Shown here: positions 8,413 through 16,472 of the stretch, piece by piece
Layout of the letters: each line of letters opens with the position of its first letter
How positions within the stretch are numbered: the stretch's first letter is position 1
Program-made: the position numbers and the translations under genes
Assembly: GCA_038040395.1 (NCBI GenBank)
Contig: JBBPIJ010000013.1
Location: forward strand, 7,307 to 71,306
Source: VAXT01 sp038040395
Lineage (GTDB): Bacteria > Actinomycetota > Thermoleophilia > Gaiellales > Gaiellaceae
Length of the DNA: 64,000 bases
Direction of reading: 5' to 3'
Notes under the pieces: generated by a model
Database searches by the model: none
Told to the model about the DNA's origin: nothing
Seen by the model: the letters and a program-made list of their open reading frames with translations, nothing else

Positions 8413-9092
8413 CAGTCGGGATTGAGGCGGTAGCCGACGCCGCGCACGGTGTGGATCAGCTTGGGCTGCTTCGGGTCGTCCTCGATCTTGGCCCGTAGCC
8501 TCTGGACCGCCACGTCGACGAGACGCGAGTCGCCGAGGTAGTCGTAGTTCCAGACGAGGTCGAGCAGCAGCTCCCGGGTGAAGACCTGCTTCGGCCGGCG
8601 GGCGAGCTCGAGCAGGAGGCGGAACTCCGTCGCGGTGAGCGGCACGTCCTCCCCACGCCGCGTGACGCTGAAGGACCCGGGGTCGATCACGAGGTCGTCG
8701 ATCGCGATCGTCTCGTCCGACGTTCCGACCGCCGAGCGGCGGAGGACGGCCTTGATCCTCGCGACGAGCTCGGGCAGCTCGAACGGCTTCGTCACGTAGT
8801 CGTCTGCCCCGAGCTCGAGCCCGACGACGACGTCGTGGAGCTCGCTTCGCGCCGTCAACATGACGATCGGGACCCGGCTCTCGCGCCGGATCTCCCTGCA
8901 GACCTCGAAGCCGTCGAGCGACGGGAGCATCACGTCGAGGACGACGAGGTCGAACGGGGCCTGCCGGAAGCGAATGAGCGCGTCACGCCCGTCTCCGGTC
9001 GCCGTGATGCGAAAGCCGGCCTGCTCGAGGCCGAGGGTCGCGATCTCGCGGATGGAGGCATCGTCCTCCACGAGCAGCACATGTGCGTCCAA
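8412..9092 (-). CDS. MtrA-like OmpR-family response regulator
   Basis: 226 aa. The receiver domain (1-115) has the acidic pair (EDD), phospho-Asp in LVVLDVMLP and Lys in YVTKPF. The winged-helix domain (about 130-225) has the recognition-helix region DSRLVDVAVQRLRAKIE, very close to that of mycobacterial MtrA as I recall it. It is the natural candidate for the GTnAC-type 11-bp repeats at 7020-7057 and 47431-47468. The start is uncertain: TTG at 9092 has no good ribosome-binding site and an in-frame GTG lies at 9080. The gene follows the nitrite-reductase-like gene by 51 bp, so they may be co-transcribed. Confidence 0.85.
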   Translation of the reverse strand: MDAHVLLVEDDASIREIATLGLEQAGFRITATGDGRDALIRFRQAPFDLVVLDVMLPSLDGFEVCREIRRESRVPIVMLTARSELHDVVVGLELGADDYVTKPFELPELVARIKAVLRRSAVGTSDETIAIDDLVIDPGSFSVTRRGEDVPLTATEFRLLLELARRPKQVFTRELLLDLVWNYDYLGDSRLVDVAVQRLRAKIEDDPKQPKLIHTVRGVGYRLNPD

Positions 9093-9143
9093 GGTGAGTG
9101 AAGCCTATGTTCGGCCTCGGCTCGAGGCCCGGCCGTCAGTCGC

Positions 9144-10280
9144 TCAATGGGACATCGTGCCCTTCGGGTTTCCCACCTTCAGCAGTCCGACCTGTCCCAG
9201 GTCGACGTGGGCGAAGGCGTGTGAGACGAACGGGTAGAGCCCCGGCTCGTCGATCTTGACGTCGAAGACGCCGCCGCCCCCGGCCGGGACGAGGACCGTT
9301 TGCACGCCGTGCTGAGGAGTGCCGGTCACGTTCGCGTTCGGCCAGGCTCGGTCGAAGATCGTCCCGACGATGTGAAAGTCGGTGTCGAGGGTCGGCCCTG
9401 CCGCGACTACCCAGAACCGCACCGTGTCGCCCGGGTTCGCGGTCAGCGGATGCGTCACGTACTGGTTCGCATAGCCGTTGAAGGTCGTCCAGTCGGGCTC
9501 CATCGCGTGAGCCTTGCTCATGTCGAAGGAGGCCGGCTCATCTATCCCGTCGCCGCTCAGGTACCACTCGCTCGCCACGAGCACGTACTCCTTGTCGACC
9601 TTGGGCAGCGGCTTCGCGGGTGAGACGACGATCGCGCCGTACATGCCGTTGGCGATGTGCGCGAGCACGGGCTTCGTTCCGCAGTGGTACATGTAGACGC
9701 CGGGGTCGCCCGCCTTGAATCGGAAGGTGAAGGACTTGCCGGGCATCACGTCTGTGAACGCGCGGTTCGGCGCGATTCGGGCGGCGTGGAAGTCGATCGA
9801 ATGCGGGATCGTGCCGCCGTTCGTCAGCGTCATCTCGACGGTCTGACCCTCGCGAACGTGGACGATCGGCCCCGGCGCGCCGTGGCCGCTGAAGGACCAG
9901 GTGTTGTACTTGACGCCCGGCGCGATCTGGACCGTCATGTCCTTGAGCGTCATGTGAACCTTGACGAGGTTGCCTGCCGACGCAGCTGGGAGGGATGCGT
10001 TGTACGCCCTGTGCGCCTCGGCCAGAGCCTGGGCGTTCGCAGGGACCACGCCCGCGAAGCTCCCCAAAGGCAGCGCAACGTTGTGGTCCATCGCAGCGGG
10101 CTGGCTTGGAGCCTGCCCGGCTGCGCTCTCGTCGCGGGCAGCGCGCGCGTCGGACCACAACATGAGAGCGGCGAAGCCGACGACTGCGACCGCGAAACCG
10201 AGCAGGATTGCGGCAACCTTGAAGAAGGCTCCCGAATCGCTCTCGGGGCGGCGGTAGACGGATGCGGGATGAGATGTCAT
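9144..10280 (-). CDS. Membrane-anchored copper nitrite reductase-like two-domain cupredoxin
   Basis: 378 aa from the ATG at 10280, chosen because AAGGAG lies 9 nt upstream; the frame stays open further up but that stretch looks non-coding. One membrane anchor (about 22-43) precedes two cupredoxin domains. Type 1 copper ligands are His160, Cys200, His208 and Met213. Type 2 ligands are His165, His199 and a His in SHAFAH (354 or 358). The catalytic Asp and His of NirK match Asp163 (HSIDFH) and His303 (DFHIVG). All residues for a NirK-type reductase (nitrite to nitric oxide, outside the membrane) are therefore present, but related two-domain oxidases share the fold and the substrate is unproven. 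Confidence 0.7.
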   Translation of the reverse strand: MTSHPASVYRRPESDSGAFFKVAAILLGFAVAVVGFAALMLWSDARAARDESAAGQAPSQPAAMDHNVALPLGSFAGVVPANAQALAEAHRAYNASLPAASAGNLVKVHMTLKDMTVQIAPGVKYNTWSFSGHGAPGPIVHVREGQTVEMTLTNGGTIPHSIDFHAARIAPNRAFTDVMPGKSFTFRFKAGDPGVYMYHCGTKPVLAHIANGMYGAIVVSPAKPLPKVDKEYVLVASEWYLSGDGIDEPASFDMSKAHAMEPDWTTFNGYANQYVTHPLTANPGDTVRFWVVAAGPTLDTDFHIVGTIFDRAWPNANVTGTPQHGVQTVLVPAGGGGVFDVKIDEPGLYPFVSHAFAHVDLGQVGLLKVGNPKGTMSH

Positions 10281-10396
10281 CGGCGTTTTGCTCCTTGCTC
10301 GGGGGATTGGCGACTCCAGACCCGACGGTAGGGGCCGCCAGGCCCTAGAGCTTCGGGAATGACCCGCGCCCGCACGCGGGGTGACCGCAGTGTTCT

Positions 10397-10413
10397 GTGC
10401 GGGTTTCCCGCAC
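10397..10413 (-). terminator. Hairpin after the M15 peptidase gene
   Basis: A perfect 7-bp inverted repeat (GTGCGGG TTT CCCGCAC) lies 16 nt past the stop at 10429, with no U tract. Confidence 0.4.
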
Positions 10414-10428
10414 CCGCGAGATCGGTCT

Positions 10429-11037
10429 CTAGCCGCCCGTGGAAGAGAAATGCTGGTAGTCGGGCGTGCCCTGCCAGCGGCCGCCCCACTGCCACCCGAC
10501 ACGCGCAAACGCGTTCACGAGCACTCCGCGTCGAACGGCCATGCCCGGCCGCACCTTCGACCGGTCCAGGTACGCGCGGCCCGCCCGCGGATGCACCTGC
10601 CCGCCCTCGATGTACGGGTTCTCCACCGGGTTGACGTCGATGGCCAGGCCGTACGCGTGCGTCGACCACCGGCGCGGGCCGGGCCCGACGACGTAGCGAC
10701 AGTTGAAGGCGGACGAATTGTCGGCTGCGAGGGAACGCTCGTCGTTCCCGCCGTACGCGTCGATCAGGCGCATCCGCTTGATCGGGAAGCGCGCGCCGTA
10801 CAGGCGCTTGAAGACGATGACGAGGTCCCGAACCGCGCCGTGATTCACGACGAGCGCGCCGGTGTGCGCCCGCCCGTCGAAGCCCCAGTACGTCAGCCGC
10901 ACGCGGCGCAGCGCGGCGGGCGAGACGGGGCAGCCGGAATGCCACGAGTGCGGAAGTTGCGCGCTCCTGACCGGCGAGACGCTGTGTGCGAATGGCGGAG
11001 CCTGAGCGGCGAGAAGTGCGAGAAGCGCGAAGCCCAT
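10429..11037 (-). CDS. Exported M15-family D-Ala-D-Ala carboxypeptidase-like protein
   Basis: 202 aa with a short signal peptide (MGFALLALLAAQAPPFA). The C-terminal half is an M15/VanY-like zinc peptidase domain: STHAYGLAIDVNP supplies the SxHxxGxAxD zinc and catalytic motif, and YQHF near the end supplies the last zinc ligand. Expected role: trimming of peptidoglycan stem peptides outside the membrane. It is divergent from the YkuD-type transpeptidase gene with only 29 bp between the two start codons, suggesting paired wall functions. Confidence 0.8.
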   Translation of the reverse strand: MGFALLALLAAQAPPFAHSVSPVRSAQLPHSWHSGCPVSPAALRRVRLTYWGFDGRAHTGALVVNHGAVRDLVIVFKRLYGARFPIKRMRLIDAYGGNDERSLAADNSSAFNCRYVVGPGPRRWSTHAYGLAIDVNPVENPYIEGGQVHPRAGRAYLDRSKVRPGMAVRRGVLVNAFARVGWQWGGRWQGTPDYQHFSSTGG

Positions 11038-11066
11038 CGGTCGTCGAGATTAGTCTGAAGTCTCGT

Positions 11067-11777
11067 ATGGGGAGAATGATCTTGCTCGCGGCGGCTCTGG
11101 CTTTGCTCCCGGCTGCGACGGCCACCGGCGGGGACGCCGCCGGCGTGGCCTGCCCGCCGACGCTCGCCAACCAGTTGGCCTCGACCGGCTCGGCGACTCA
11201 GCTCCTCACCGTCGCGTCGCTGCGGCCGACGTCCACGAGCGGGATGCTGCGGGCCTGGGAGAAGCGCGGCGAGTGCTGGGCCCAGGTCGCCGGGCCCTGG
11301 CCCGCCTGGCTCGGGCAACGCGGGATCTCGGAGCACAAGCGCGAAGGCGACAGAACGACTCCCAGCGGGGCGTTCGGCTTCCAGCGCGTGATGTACGGCG
11401 TCGCCGCGAACCCCGGCGTGCGCTACGGCTATCACCGCATCGTCTGCGGCGACTGGTGGGTCGAGGATTCGCGCTCGCGGTACTACAACCAATTCCGCCA
11501 TGTGCGCTGCGGGGCTCGACCGCCCTTCCGAGTCGTAAGCGAGGACATGTCCCGCTCCCCGACCGCATATCGCCACCTCGCGGTGATCGACTACAACACG
11601 AACCCGACCGTGCCGAGCCGGGGGTCGGGAATCTTCCTGCACGTGAGCCACGGGAACCCGACGCTCGGCTGCGTCAGTCTGCCCCTCCCCCGGCTGCTCA
11701 CGATTCTGCGCTGGTTGCGCCCGGCCAGGCAGCCGCTGATCGTGATCGGCACCCGCGCGAGCATCCGCCGCTTCTAG
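11067..11777 (+). CDS. Exported YkuD-family L,D-transpeptidase-like protein
   Basis: 236 aa from the ATG at 11067 (a second in-frame ATG lies at 11076). The signal peptide is MGRMILLAAALALLPAATATG. The C-terminal half has the YkuD catalytic signature: His in IFLHVSHGNPTLGCVSLP followed by the S/T-HGxx-GC segment, with Cys as nucleophile. Such enzymes form 3-3 peptidoglycan cross-links or attach proteins to peptidoglycan, but some exported YkuD proteins have other roles. A strong bidirectional terminator follows at 11786-11813. Confidence 0.8.
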   Translation: MGRMILLAAALALLPAATATGGDAAGVACPPTLANQLASTGSATQLLTVASLRPTSTSGMLRAWEKRGECWAQVAGPWPAWLGQRGISEHKREGDRTTPSGAFGFQRVMYGVAANPGVRYGYHRIVCGDWWVEDSRSRYYNQFRHVRCGARPPFRVVSEDMSRSPTAYRHLAVIDYNTNPTVPSRGSGIFLHVSHGNPTLGCVSLPLPRLLTILRWLRPARQPLIVIGTRASIRRF

Positions 11778-11785
11778 CGACCAAA

Positions 11786-11813
11786 GAAGAGGCCCGCAGG
11801 AGCGGGCCTCTTC
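11786..11813. terminator. Bidirectional terminator between convergent genes
   Basis: A perfect 12-bp stem (GAAGAGGCCCGC with GCGGGCCTCTTC) around an AGGA loop, 9 nt after the stop at 11777 and 27 nt from the convergent stop at 11841. Confidence 0.8.
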
Positions 11814-11840
11814 TCGTGTCGGGCTGGAGGAGAGACACAA

Positions 11841-12530
11841 CTACGCCGCGGGCATCACGAAGTCCGCGCCGTTGGGTGGGCCGCCGCGCCATCGGAATTC
11901 GTGGCGCTCGCCCGGACCGCGGAACGTGCCGTTCACGAGAGCATCGATCCGCGAGTTCAGTTCGCTCAGCTTCTCCTTTGCCTGCGCCTCGGTCAGCATG
12001 CCGTCCTTCACTGCCTGGTCGAGGTGCTTCTTCGCGTCGGCGAGCAAGACCTGCTTCAGCCCGTCGACCGACTTGTCCTGCGCCTTGGCGACATCGGCCA
12101 GCGACTTGTTCCCTGAGAGCTTCTGGAGCAGTTGCGGCACCGTCAGCCCGAGGTAGTCCGCAGCCGCGGACAGATGCTCGCCGCGGGGATGGAAGCCCCC
12201 GGGTCCTCCGCGACCGCGCTCGCCGAAACGGTGCGGGCCGCCGAAGAACAGCGGAACGCCCCCTTCTCTGATCCTGGCCTTCATCTGGTTGGCCTGGGCC
12301 TCGGTGATCCGGCCTGCCTTGAGATCGGCGTCGACCTGGTCGATCGCCGCCGCCTTGGTCGCATCCTCGAGCTTCTGGGGAGAGATTCCGAGATGCCCCG
12401 CGACCCGCGCGAGGAATCCGTTCCCCGACCTCGTCGAGCTCTTCGACGCTGCGATCGCGCCTCCGGCTCCGACGGCGACCGCAAGCGCGGCCGCGACCGT
12501 CAGTGTTCGCTTCGAGCCGAGCATGTTCAT
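11841..12530 (-). CDS. Exported alanine-rich helical protein of unknown function
   Basis: 229 aa from ATG 12530, chosen for AAAGGA 10 nt upstream (an upstream ATG at 12548 has no such site). Signal peptide MNMLGSKRTLTVAAALAVAVGAGGAIAA. The mature protein is helical and holds two related modules, each a 'LGLT/LGIS...L' helix pair ending in an 'xGRITEAQAxQM' or 'DGMLTEAQAKEKL' helix, split by a Gly/Arg/His-rich linker (about 105-130). No known enzyme motif. Its promoter carries the same four 11-bp CTRAG repeats as htrA at nearly the same distance from the start, so it is probably in the same envelope-stress regulon; a chaperone-like role is only a guess. Confidence 0.7.
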   Translation of the reverse strand: MNMLGSKRTLTVAAALAVAVGAGGAIAASKSSTRSGNGFLARVAGHLGISPQKLEDATKAAAIDQVDADLKAGRITEAQANQMKARIREGGVPLFFGGPHRFGERGRGGPGGFHPRGEHLSAAADYLGLTVPQLLQKLSGNKSLADVAKAQDKSVDGLKQVLLADAKKHLDQAVKDGMLTEAQAKEKLSELNSRIDALVNGTFRGPGERHEFRWRGGPPNGADFVMPAA

Positions 12531-12575
12531 AGGGAGTCCTTTCCTCATCGCGTGACCTCATCCAAACATGCGTCT

Positions 12576-12619
12576 CTAAGGTCAATCTGAAGCCTGGCTA
12601 AGAAGGAGCTAAGAATCCG
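12576..12619 (-). promoter_or_regulatory. Predicted MprA-type operator: four 11-bp CTRAG repeats
   Basis: CTAAG (12576), CTGAAG (12587), CTAAG (12598) and CTAAG (12609) on the plus strand are each 11 bp apart. The near edge is 46 bp upstream of the start at 12530. It matches the htrA operator at 13886-13929 in motif, spacing, orientation and distance to the start. Confidence 0.65.
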
Positions 12620-12630
12620 CAACGAGAAGA

Positions 12631-12648
12631 GCCGCCTCGAGGGGCGGC
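12631..12648 (-). terminator. Probable terminator after htrA
   Basis: GCCGCC pairs with GGCGGC (6 bp plus inner pairs) 27-45 nt past the htrA stop; on the minus strand it is followed by TCTTCTCGTT. Confidence 0.5.
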
Positions 12649-12675
12649 CCTTTCCGTGCTCCGATTCTGTCCTCG

Positions 12676-13842
12676 TTAGGGGTTTGCGCGCGACGGCCGG
12701 GTATCGAGCGTCACGTCGGTCGTGTGCGTCTTCCCCTCTCGCCAGTAGGTGACCGAGACCGTGTCGCCGGGGCGCTTGGAGTCGACCGCACGCTGGAGCT
12801 CCTCGGAGGTCGTGACCTTCTTCCCGTCGAACGCCGTGATCACGTCGCCGCCGATCGGATACGGGTCGCCGTCGACGCTCTTCGTGCCGATCGAGGATCG
12901 AAGGCCCGCCTTCGCAGCGGGCGTTCCACCCGTCACCTTGCGGAGCTCGACGCCCTCGACGAGCGCGAGGTCGGAGGCGATCGTCGCAGGGATCGTCACG
13001 ACGGACACGCCGAGGTATGCGTGCTCCGCCTTGCCCGTACCGATGAGCTGAGTCGTGATCAGGTGAATCGTGTTCGACGGGATCGCGAACCCGACGCCGA
13101 CGTTTCCGCCTCCGTCACCTGCAATCTGTGCATTGACGCCGATCACCTCGCCCTGCGCATTGAGCAGCGGGCCGCCGGAGTTGCCGTGGTTGATCGCGGC
13201 ATCGGTCTGGATCGAATCGTTGATCGTGAAGTCGTTCGGCGCCTCCATCTGGCGATGGAGGGCGCTGACGATGCCGCTCGTCACCGTCTCCTCGAGCCCG
13301 AACGGGCTGCCGATCGCGACGACGCCGTCCCCGACGAGCAGCTTGCTCGAGTCGCCGACCGTGAGCGGGCTCAGGATCGACTGTGGCGCGTCGACCTTGA
13401 TCACCGCGAGGTCGGTCGAGGGGTCCGAGCCGACGACGTTTGCCTTGTACGTGTCGCCGTTCCAGAAGCGGACCGAGATCGACCGTGCGCCGTCGACGAC
13501 GTGCTCGTTCGTGACGACGTTGCCCTTGGAGTCGTAGACGAATCCAGAGCCCTGCGATTTCGGAGTCTGGCCATTACCCTGTCCGAACGGCACTCCGGAC
13601 GAAGGGAGGGTGACCGTGATCTCGACGACGCCCTTGTAGGAAGACCGGTAGATCTCGCCGATCGTGAGCGGGGAGGTGCTCGCCGCCGGCTCCGAGTTGC
13701 GAACGGGGACCTGGCGAACGACCGTCGTCGTGTCCGGGGACGAGAACGACGAGTAGGCGACGGCCCCGGCGCCCGCGCCGACGGCGAGGGTCGCGACGAC
13801 GGCCATGAGCAGGGTCGGGATGCGTCGAGAGCGGCGATTCAT
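12676..13842 (-). CDS. htrA: HtrA/PepD-like membrane-anchored serine protease with PDZ domain
   Basis: 388 aa from ATG 13842, chosen for GAAGGAAA 7 nt upstream; the open frame extends to 13974 but without initiation signals. One N-terminal membrane segment (about 10-31) puts the protease outside the cell. The trypsin-like domain has the triad His114 (TNEHVV), Asp144 (STDLAVIK) and Ser222 (GNSGGPL). A PDZ domain covers about 290-385 (GDVITAFDGKKV). Expected role: degradation or refolding of damaged envelope proteins. It is divergent from an MprA/MprB-like pair, recalling the mycobacterial mprA-mprB-pepD cluster, and shares the four-repeat operator at 13886-13929 with it. Confidence 0.9.
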   Translation of the reverse strand: MNRRSRRIPTLLMAVVATLAVGAGAGAVAYSSFSSPDTTTVVRQVPVRNSEPAASTSPLTIGEIYRSSYKGVVEITVTLPSSGVPFGQGNGQTPKSQGSGFVYDSKGNVVTNEHVVDGARSISVRFWNGDTYKANVVGSDPSTDLAVIKVDAPQSILSPLTVGDSSKLLVGDGVVAIGSPFGLEETVTSGIVSALHRQMEAPNDFTINDSIQTDAAINHGNSGGPLLNAQGEVIGVNAQIAGDGGGNVGVGFAIPSNTIHLITTQLIGTGKAEHAYLGVSVVTIPATIASDLALVEGVELRKVTGGTPAAKAGLRSSIGTKSVDGDPYPIGGDVITAFDGKKVTTSEELQRAVDSKRPGDTVSVTYWREGKTHTTDVTLDTRPSRANP

Positions 13843-13885
13843 CGGATTTCCTTCCATTCGGATGCCCCTATGAGAGCAGTCGCGT

Positions 13886-13929
13886 CTAAGGACCGCCTGA
13901 GAGACGCTTAAGAACTGGCTAAGAGAGAG
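13886..13929. promoter_or_regulatory. Predicted MprA-type operator between htrA and the regulator gene
   Basis: CTAAG (13886), CTGAG (13897), TTAAG (13908) and CTAAG (13919) sit exactly 11 bp apart. The block lies 44 bp upstream of the htrA start and about 44 bp upstream of the regulator start at 13973, so it could serve both. GAGAGGC/GCCTCTC at the right edge (about 13925-13947) adds an inverted repeat. Confidence 0.7.
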
Positions 13930-13972
13930 GCTTCTTATTCGCCTCTCATACTCCCGGCGCAACAATTGGATC

Positions 13973-14647
13973 ATGAAGATCCTGGTCGTCGACGACGAAC
14001 GCGCGGTTCGCGAGTCCCTGCGGCGCGCACTCGAGCTCGAGGGCTACGAGATCGAGCTCGCCGCCGACGGCAACGAGGCGCTCTATCGCCTCGAGTCGAC
14101 GGACGAGCCCGACGCGATGATCCTCGACGTGCTCATGCCCGGCGTCGACGGGCTCGAGGTCTGCCGCCGGCTGCGCAGCGGCGGCAGCAGGCTCCCCGTG
14201 CTCATGCTGACCGCGCGCACCGAAGTGGAGGACCGGGTCGCGGGCCTCGACGCGGGCGCGGACGACTACGTCACCAAGCCGTTTGCCCTCGAGGAGCTGC
14301 TGGCCCGGGTCCGGGCGCTCCTTCGGCGGACGAGCGACGAGGCTGGTGACGTGATGCGCTTTGCTGACCTCGAGCTCGACCCGGGCACACGGGAGGTCCG
14401 CCGCGGCGACAGGGCGATGGAGCTGACGCGCACGGAGTTCTCCCTCCTCGAACTCTTCATGAGGAACCCGCGGCAGGTCTTGACTCGGTCGGTGATCTTC
14501 GAGCGGGTGTGGGGCTACGACTTCGGGTTCGCGTCGAACTCGCTCGACGTCTACATCGGCTACCTGCGGCGCAAGACCGAAGCGGACGGCGAGCCTCGGC
14601 TCATCCAGACCGTGCGCGGCGTCGGGTACGCGCTCCGCGAGCCATGA
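13973..14647 (+). CDS. MprA-like OmpR-family response regulator
   Basis: 224 aa. Receiver domain with DDE acidic cluster, phospho-Asp in AMILDVLMP and Lys in YVTKPF, then a winged-helix DNA-binding domain whose recognition region NSLDVYIGYLRRKTE closely matches MprA/PrrA-type regulators. Its stop overlaps the kinase start by 4 nt (ATGA). Divergence from htrA and the CTRAG 11-bp repeats between them suggest it controls htrA, itself and the gene at 11841-12530. This envelope-stress role is inferred from mycobacterial MprAB-PepD. Confidence 0.9.
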   Translation: MKILVVDDERAVRESLRRALELEGYEIELAADGNEALYRLESTDEPDAMILDVLMPGVDGLEVCRRLRSGGSRLPVLMLTARTEVEDRVAGLDAGADDYVTKPFALEELLARVRALLRRTSDEAGDVMRFADLELDPGTREVRRGDRAMELTRTEFSLLELFMRNPRQVLTRSVIFERVWGYDFGFASNSLDVYIGYLRRKTEADGEPRLIQTVRGVGYALREP

Positions 14648-15969
14648 GCTTTCGCGCGCGACTGACGCTTGTTGCTGCCGCCGCCGTGGCCCTCGCCGTG
14701 GTGCTCGCCTCCGCCGTGTCGTATTTCGTCGTCGAAGGGCAGCTCCGGAAACCGATCGACGACGGCCTCGAGCACAGCGCGAGCGAAATCCTGAACGGGC
14801 GGCGGCCGTTCAATCCGATCGAGCCGGAGCCGGGAGGCGCGGCGGGCTACTTCCAGGTCGTGCGGTCGGACGGATCGAAGCTTCGTCCGCCCGAGGAACG
14901 CGTGGAGCTGCCCGCCGGGGCACGGACCCTCGAAGTCGCGCAGGGCCGTCGCGGCGCGTTCTTCAGCGACATGCACGCGGGTGGAACCCATCTCCGGGTC
15001 CTGACGTTCCCCTACGGAGACAGCTCGGCCGTGCAGGTCGCCCGCTCGCTGACCGAGGTCGACCGGACGCTCGACCGGATGAGGCTCTTCCTCGTCCTGA
15101 TCGCTCTCGGTGGGATCGGCGTCGCGGCCGGGCTGGGCCTCCTGGTGTCGCGGGCGGCCCTCGCCCCGGTCAGGCGCCTGAGCAGCGCCGCCGAGAACGT
15201 CGCGAAGACCGGCGACCTGTCCGAGCGCATCGAGACCCAGGGGCGCGACGAGCTGAGCCGGCTGGCCTCGAACTTCAACGCGATGCTCGGGGCGCTCGAA
15301 GAGTCGACGCGCGCACGCCGGCAGCTCGTCGCCGACGCATCGCACGAGCTGCGAACGCCGCTGACGAGCCTGCGCACCAACATCGAAGTGTTGGCGAGCG
15401 ACCGGGCTCTGCCCACCGGGGAGCGAGAACGACTCCTGAGTGACGTCGTCGAGCAGCTCGGAGAGATGACGACGCTGATCGCCGAGCTGATCGAGCTCGC
15501 CCGCGGCGAACAGGATCAACAAGAGGTGGCCGAGGACGTGCGCCTGGATCTCGTAGCCGCCGACGCCGTCGAGCGCAGCCGGCGCAACCGCCCGGGGGTG
15601 AGCTTCACGACCGACCTCCAGGAATCGCTCGTCCACGGCGTTCCGAGGACGATCGAGCGCGCACTCGCCAACCTGCTCGACAACGCAGCCAAGTGGAGCC
15701 CGCCCGGCGGAGAGGTCGAGGTGAAGGTACGCGACGGTGAGGTGACGGTCCGGGACCACGGGCCGGGCATCGCCGAGGAGGACCTGCCATACGTCTTCGA
15801 CCGCTTCTACCGAGCGAGCTCGGCGCGCGGACTTCCGGGATCCGGGCTCGGCCTCGCGATCGTCCGCCAGGTGGCCGAGGCGCACGGCGGCACAGTGGTC
15901 GCAGAGCGCGCCGAAGGCGGCGGGACGATCATGCGGTTGACCCTGAACGGCGCGCCGAACGGGCAGTAG
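14644..15969 (+). CDS. MprB-like sensor histidine kinase
   Basis: 441 aa from ATG 14644 (ATGA overlap with the regulator). Membrane segments at about 8-30 and 140-165 flank an extracytoplasmic sensor region of ~110 residues. HAMP follows, then HisKA with His in LVADASHELRTPLTSL, then HATPase_c with LLDNAAKWSP, VRDHGPGIAEEDL, VFDRFYRA and GSGLGLAIVRQ. All catalytic boxes are intact. It forms a two-gene unit with the MprA-like regulator. Confidence 0.9.
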   Translation: MSFRARLTLVAAAAVALAVVLASAVSYFVVEGQLRKPIDDGLEHSASEILNGRRPFNPIEPEPGGAAGYFQVVRSDGSKLRPPEERVELPAGARTLEVAQGRRGAFFSDMHAGGTHLRVLTFPYGDSSAVQVARSLTEVDRTLDRMRLFLVLIALGGIGVAAGLGLLVSRAALAPVRRLSSAAENVAKTGDLSERIETQGRDELSRLASNFNAMLGALEESTRARRQLVADASHELRTPLTSLRTNIEVLASDRALPTGERERLLSDVVEQLGEMTTLIAELIELARGEQDQQEVAEDVRLDLVAADAVERSRRNRPGVSFTTDLQESLVHGVPRTIERALANLLDNAAKWSPPGGEVEVKVRDGEVTVRDHGPGIAEEDLPYVFDRFYRASSARGLPGSGLGLAIVRQVAEAHGGTVVAERAEGGGTIMRLTLNGAPNGQ

Positions 15970-15983
15970 CCGCTTCGTACGCC

Positions 15984-16451
15984 ATGATTCGGCACGTGAA
16001 GCGTGCCGCCCTGACGGTCCTGCTTGTCGTGATCGCCCTCGCCGGTTGCGGCGGCGAGACTGATCCTGCGACCACCCCAGCCGGAACGGCGCAGGCGGAG
16101 TACCTCAAGGATCTCTACGCCGGCCGCTACGCGCAGGCCTACTCCACCCTTCATCCGACCTACAAGCAGATCGTCTCCCGATCGCAGTTCTCGGACTGCG
16201 CAGCAAGCACGATTCCGCCCGGTCAACTCGACTCGATCGAGATCCTCGACGTCTTCGATGATCCGGTCCAGTTTCCCGGCGGCCAAGAGCAGGAAGCGAA
16301 TGCGGTCCGGGTGCGGCTAACGTCGACCTCCGGTGAGACGACCGAACCGTTCGAGAATCACGAGGTGAAGGTCGGGGACCGGTGGTACTGGGTCCTCAAC
16401 GAGTCGGCGGTCACCGCCTACAAGGCGGGTCGCTGCCCCGGCGGGGCTTAG
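15984..16451 (+). CDS. Small lipoprotein, NTF2-like guess
   Basis: 155 aa. The signal sequence ends in a good lipobox (IALAGC), so it should be lipidated and held on the outer face of the membrane. The mature part (AEYLKDLYAGRYAQAYSTLHPTY, then alternating strands and a WYWVLNES strand) looks like the small NTF2-like/DUF4878 fold, but that is a guess from pattern only. It begins 14 nt after the MprB-like kinase gene and may be part of that operon. Confidence 0.65.
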   Translation: MIRHVKRAALTVLLVVIALAGCGGETDPATTPAGTAQAEYLKDLYAGRYAQAYSTLHPTYKQIVSRSQFSDCAASTIPPGQLDSIEILDVFDDPVQFPGGQEQEANAVRVRLTSTSGETTEPFENHEVKVGDRWYWVLNESAVTAYKAGRCPGGA

Positions 16452-16472
16452 TAGCCCGCTGGTACCGTCGGC

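Noticed and set aside
10381..10407. GTGAC, GTTCT and GTTTC at 11-bp spacing upstream of the NirK-like gene
   Set aside because: The middle box fits poorly, the third lies in the loop of a terminator hairpin, and the orientation is opposite to the two good operators. Probably chance.
12724..13911. 395-codon plus-strand open frame opposite htrA
   Set aside because: Shadow of htrA, which has a full catalytic triad and PDZ domain on the minus strand.
14509..14643. In-frame N-terminal extension of the MprB-like kinase overlapping the regulator gene
   Set aside because: The ATG at 14644 gives ATGA coupling and starts straight before the first membrane helix; the extension is the regulator gene read in another frame.
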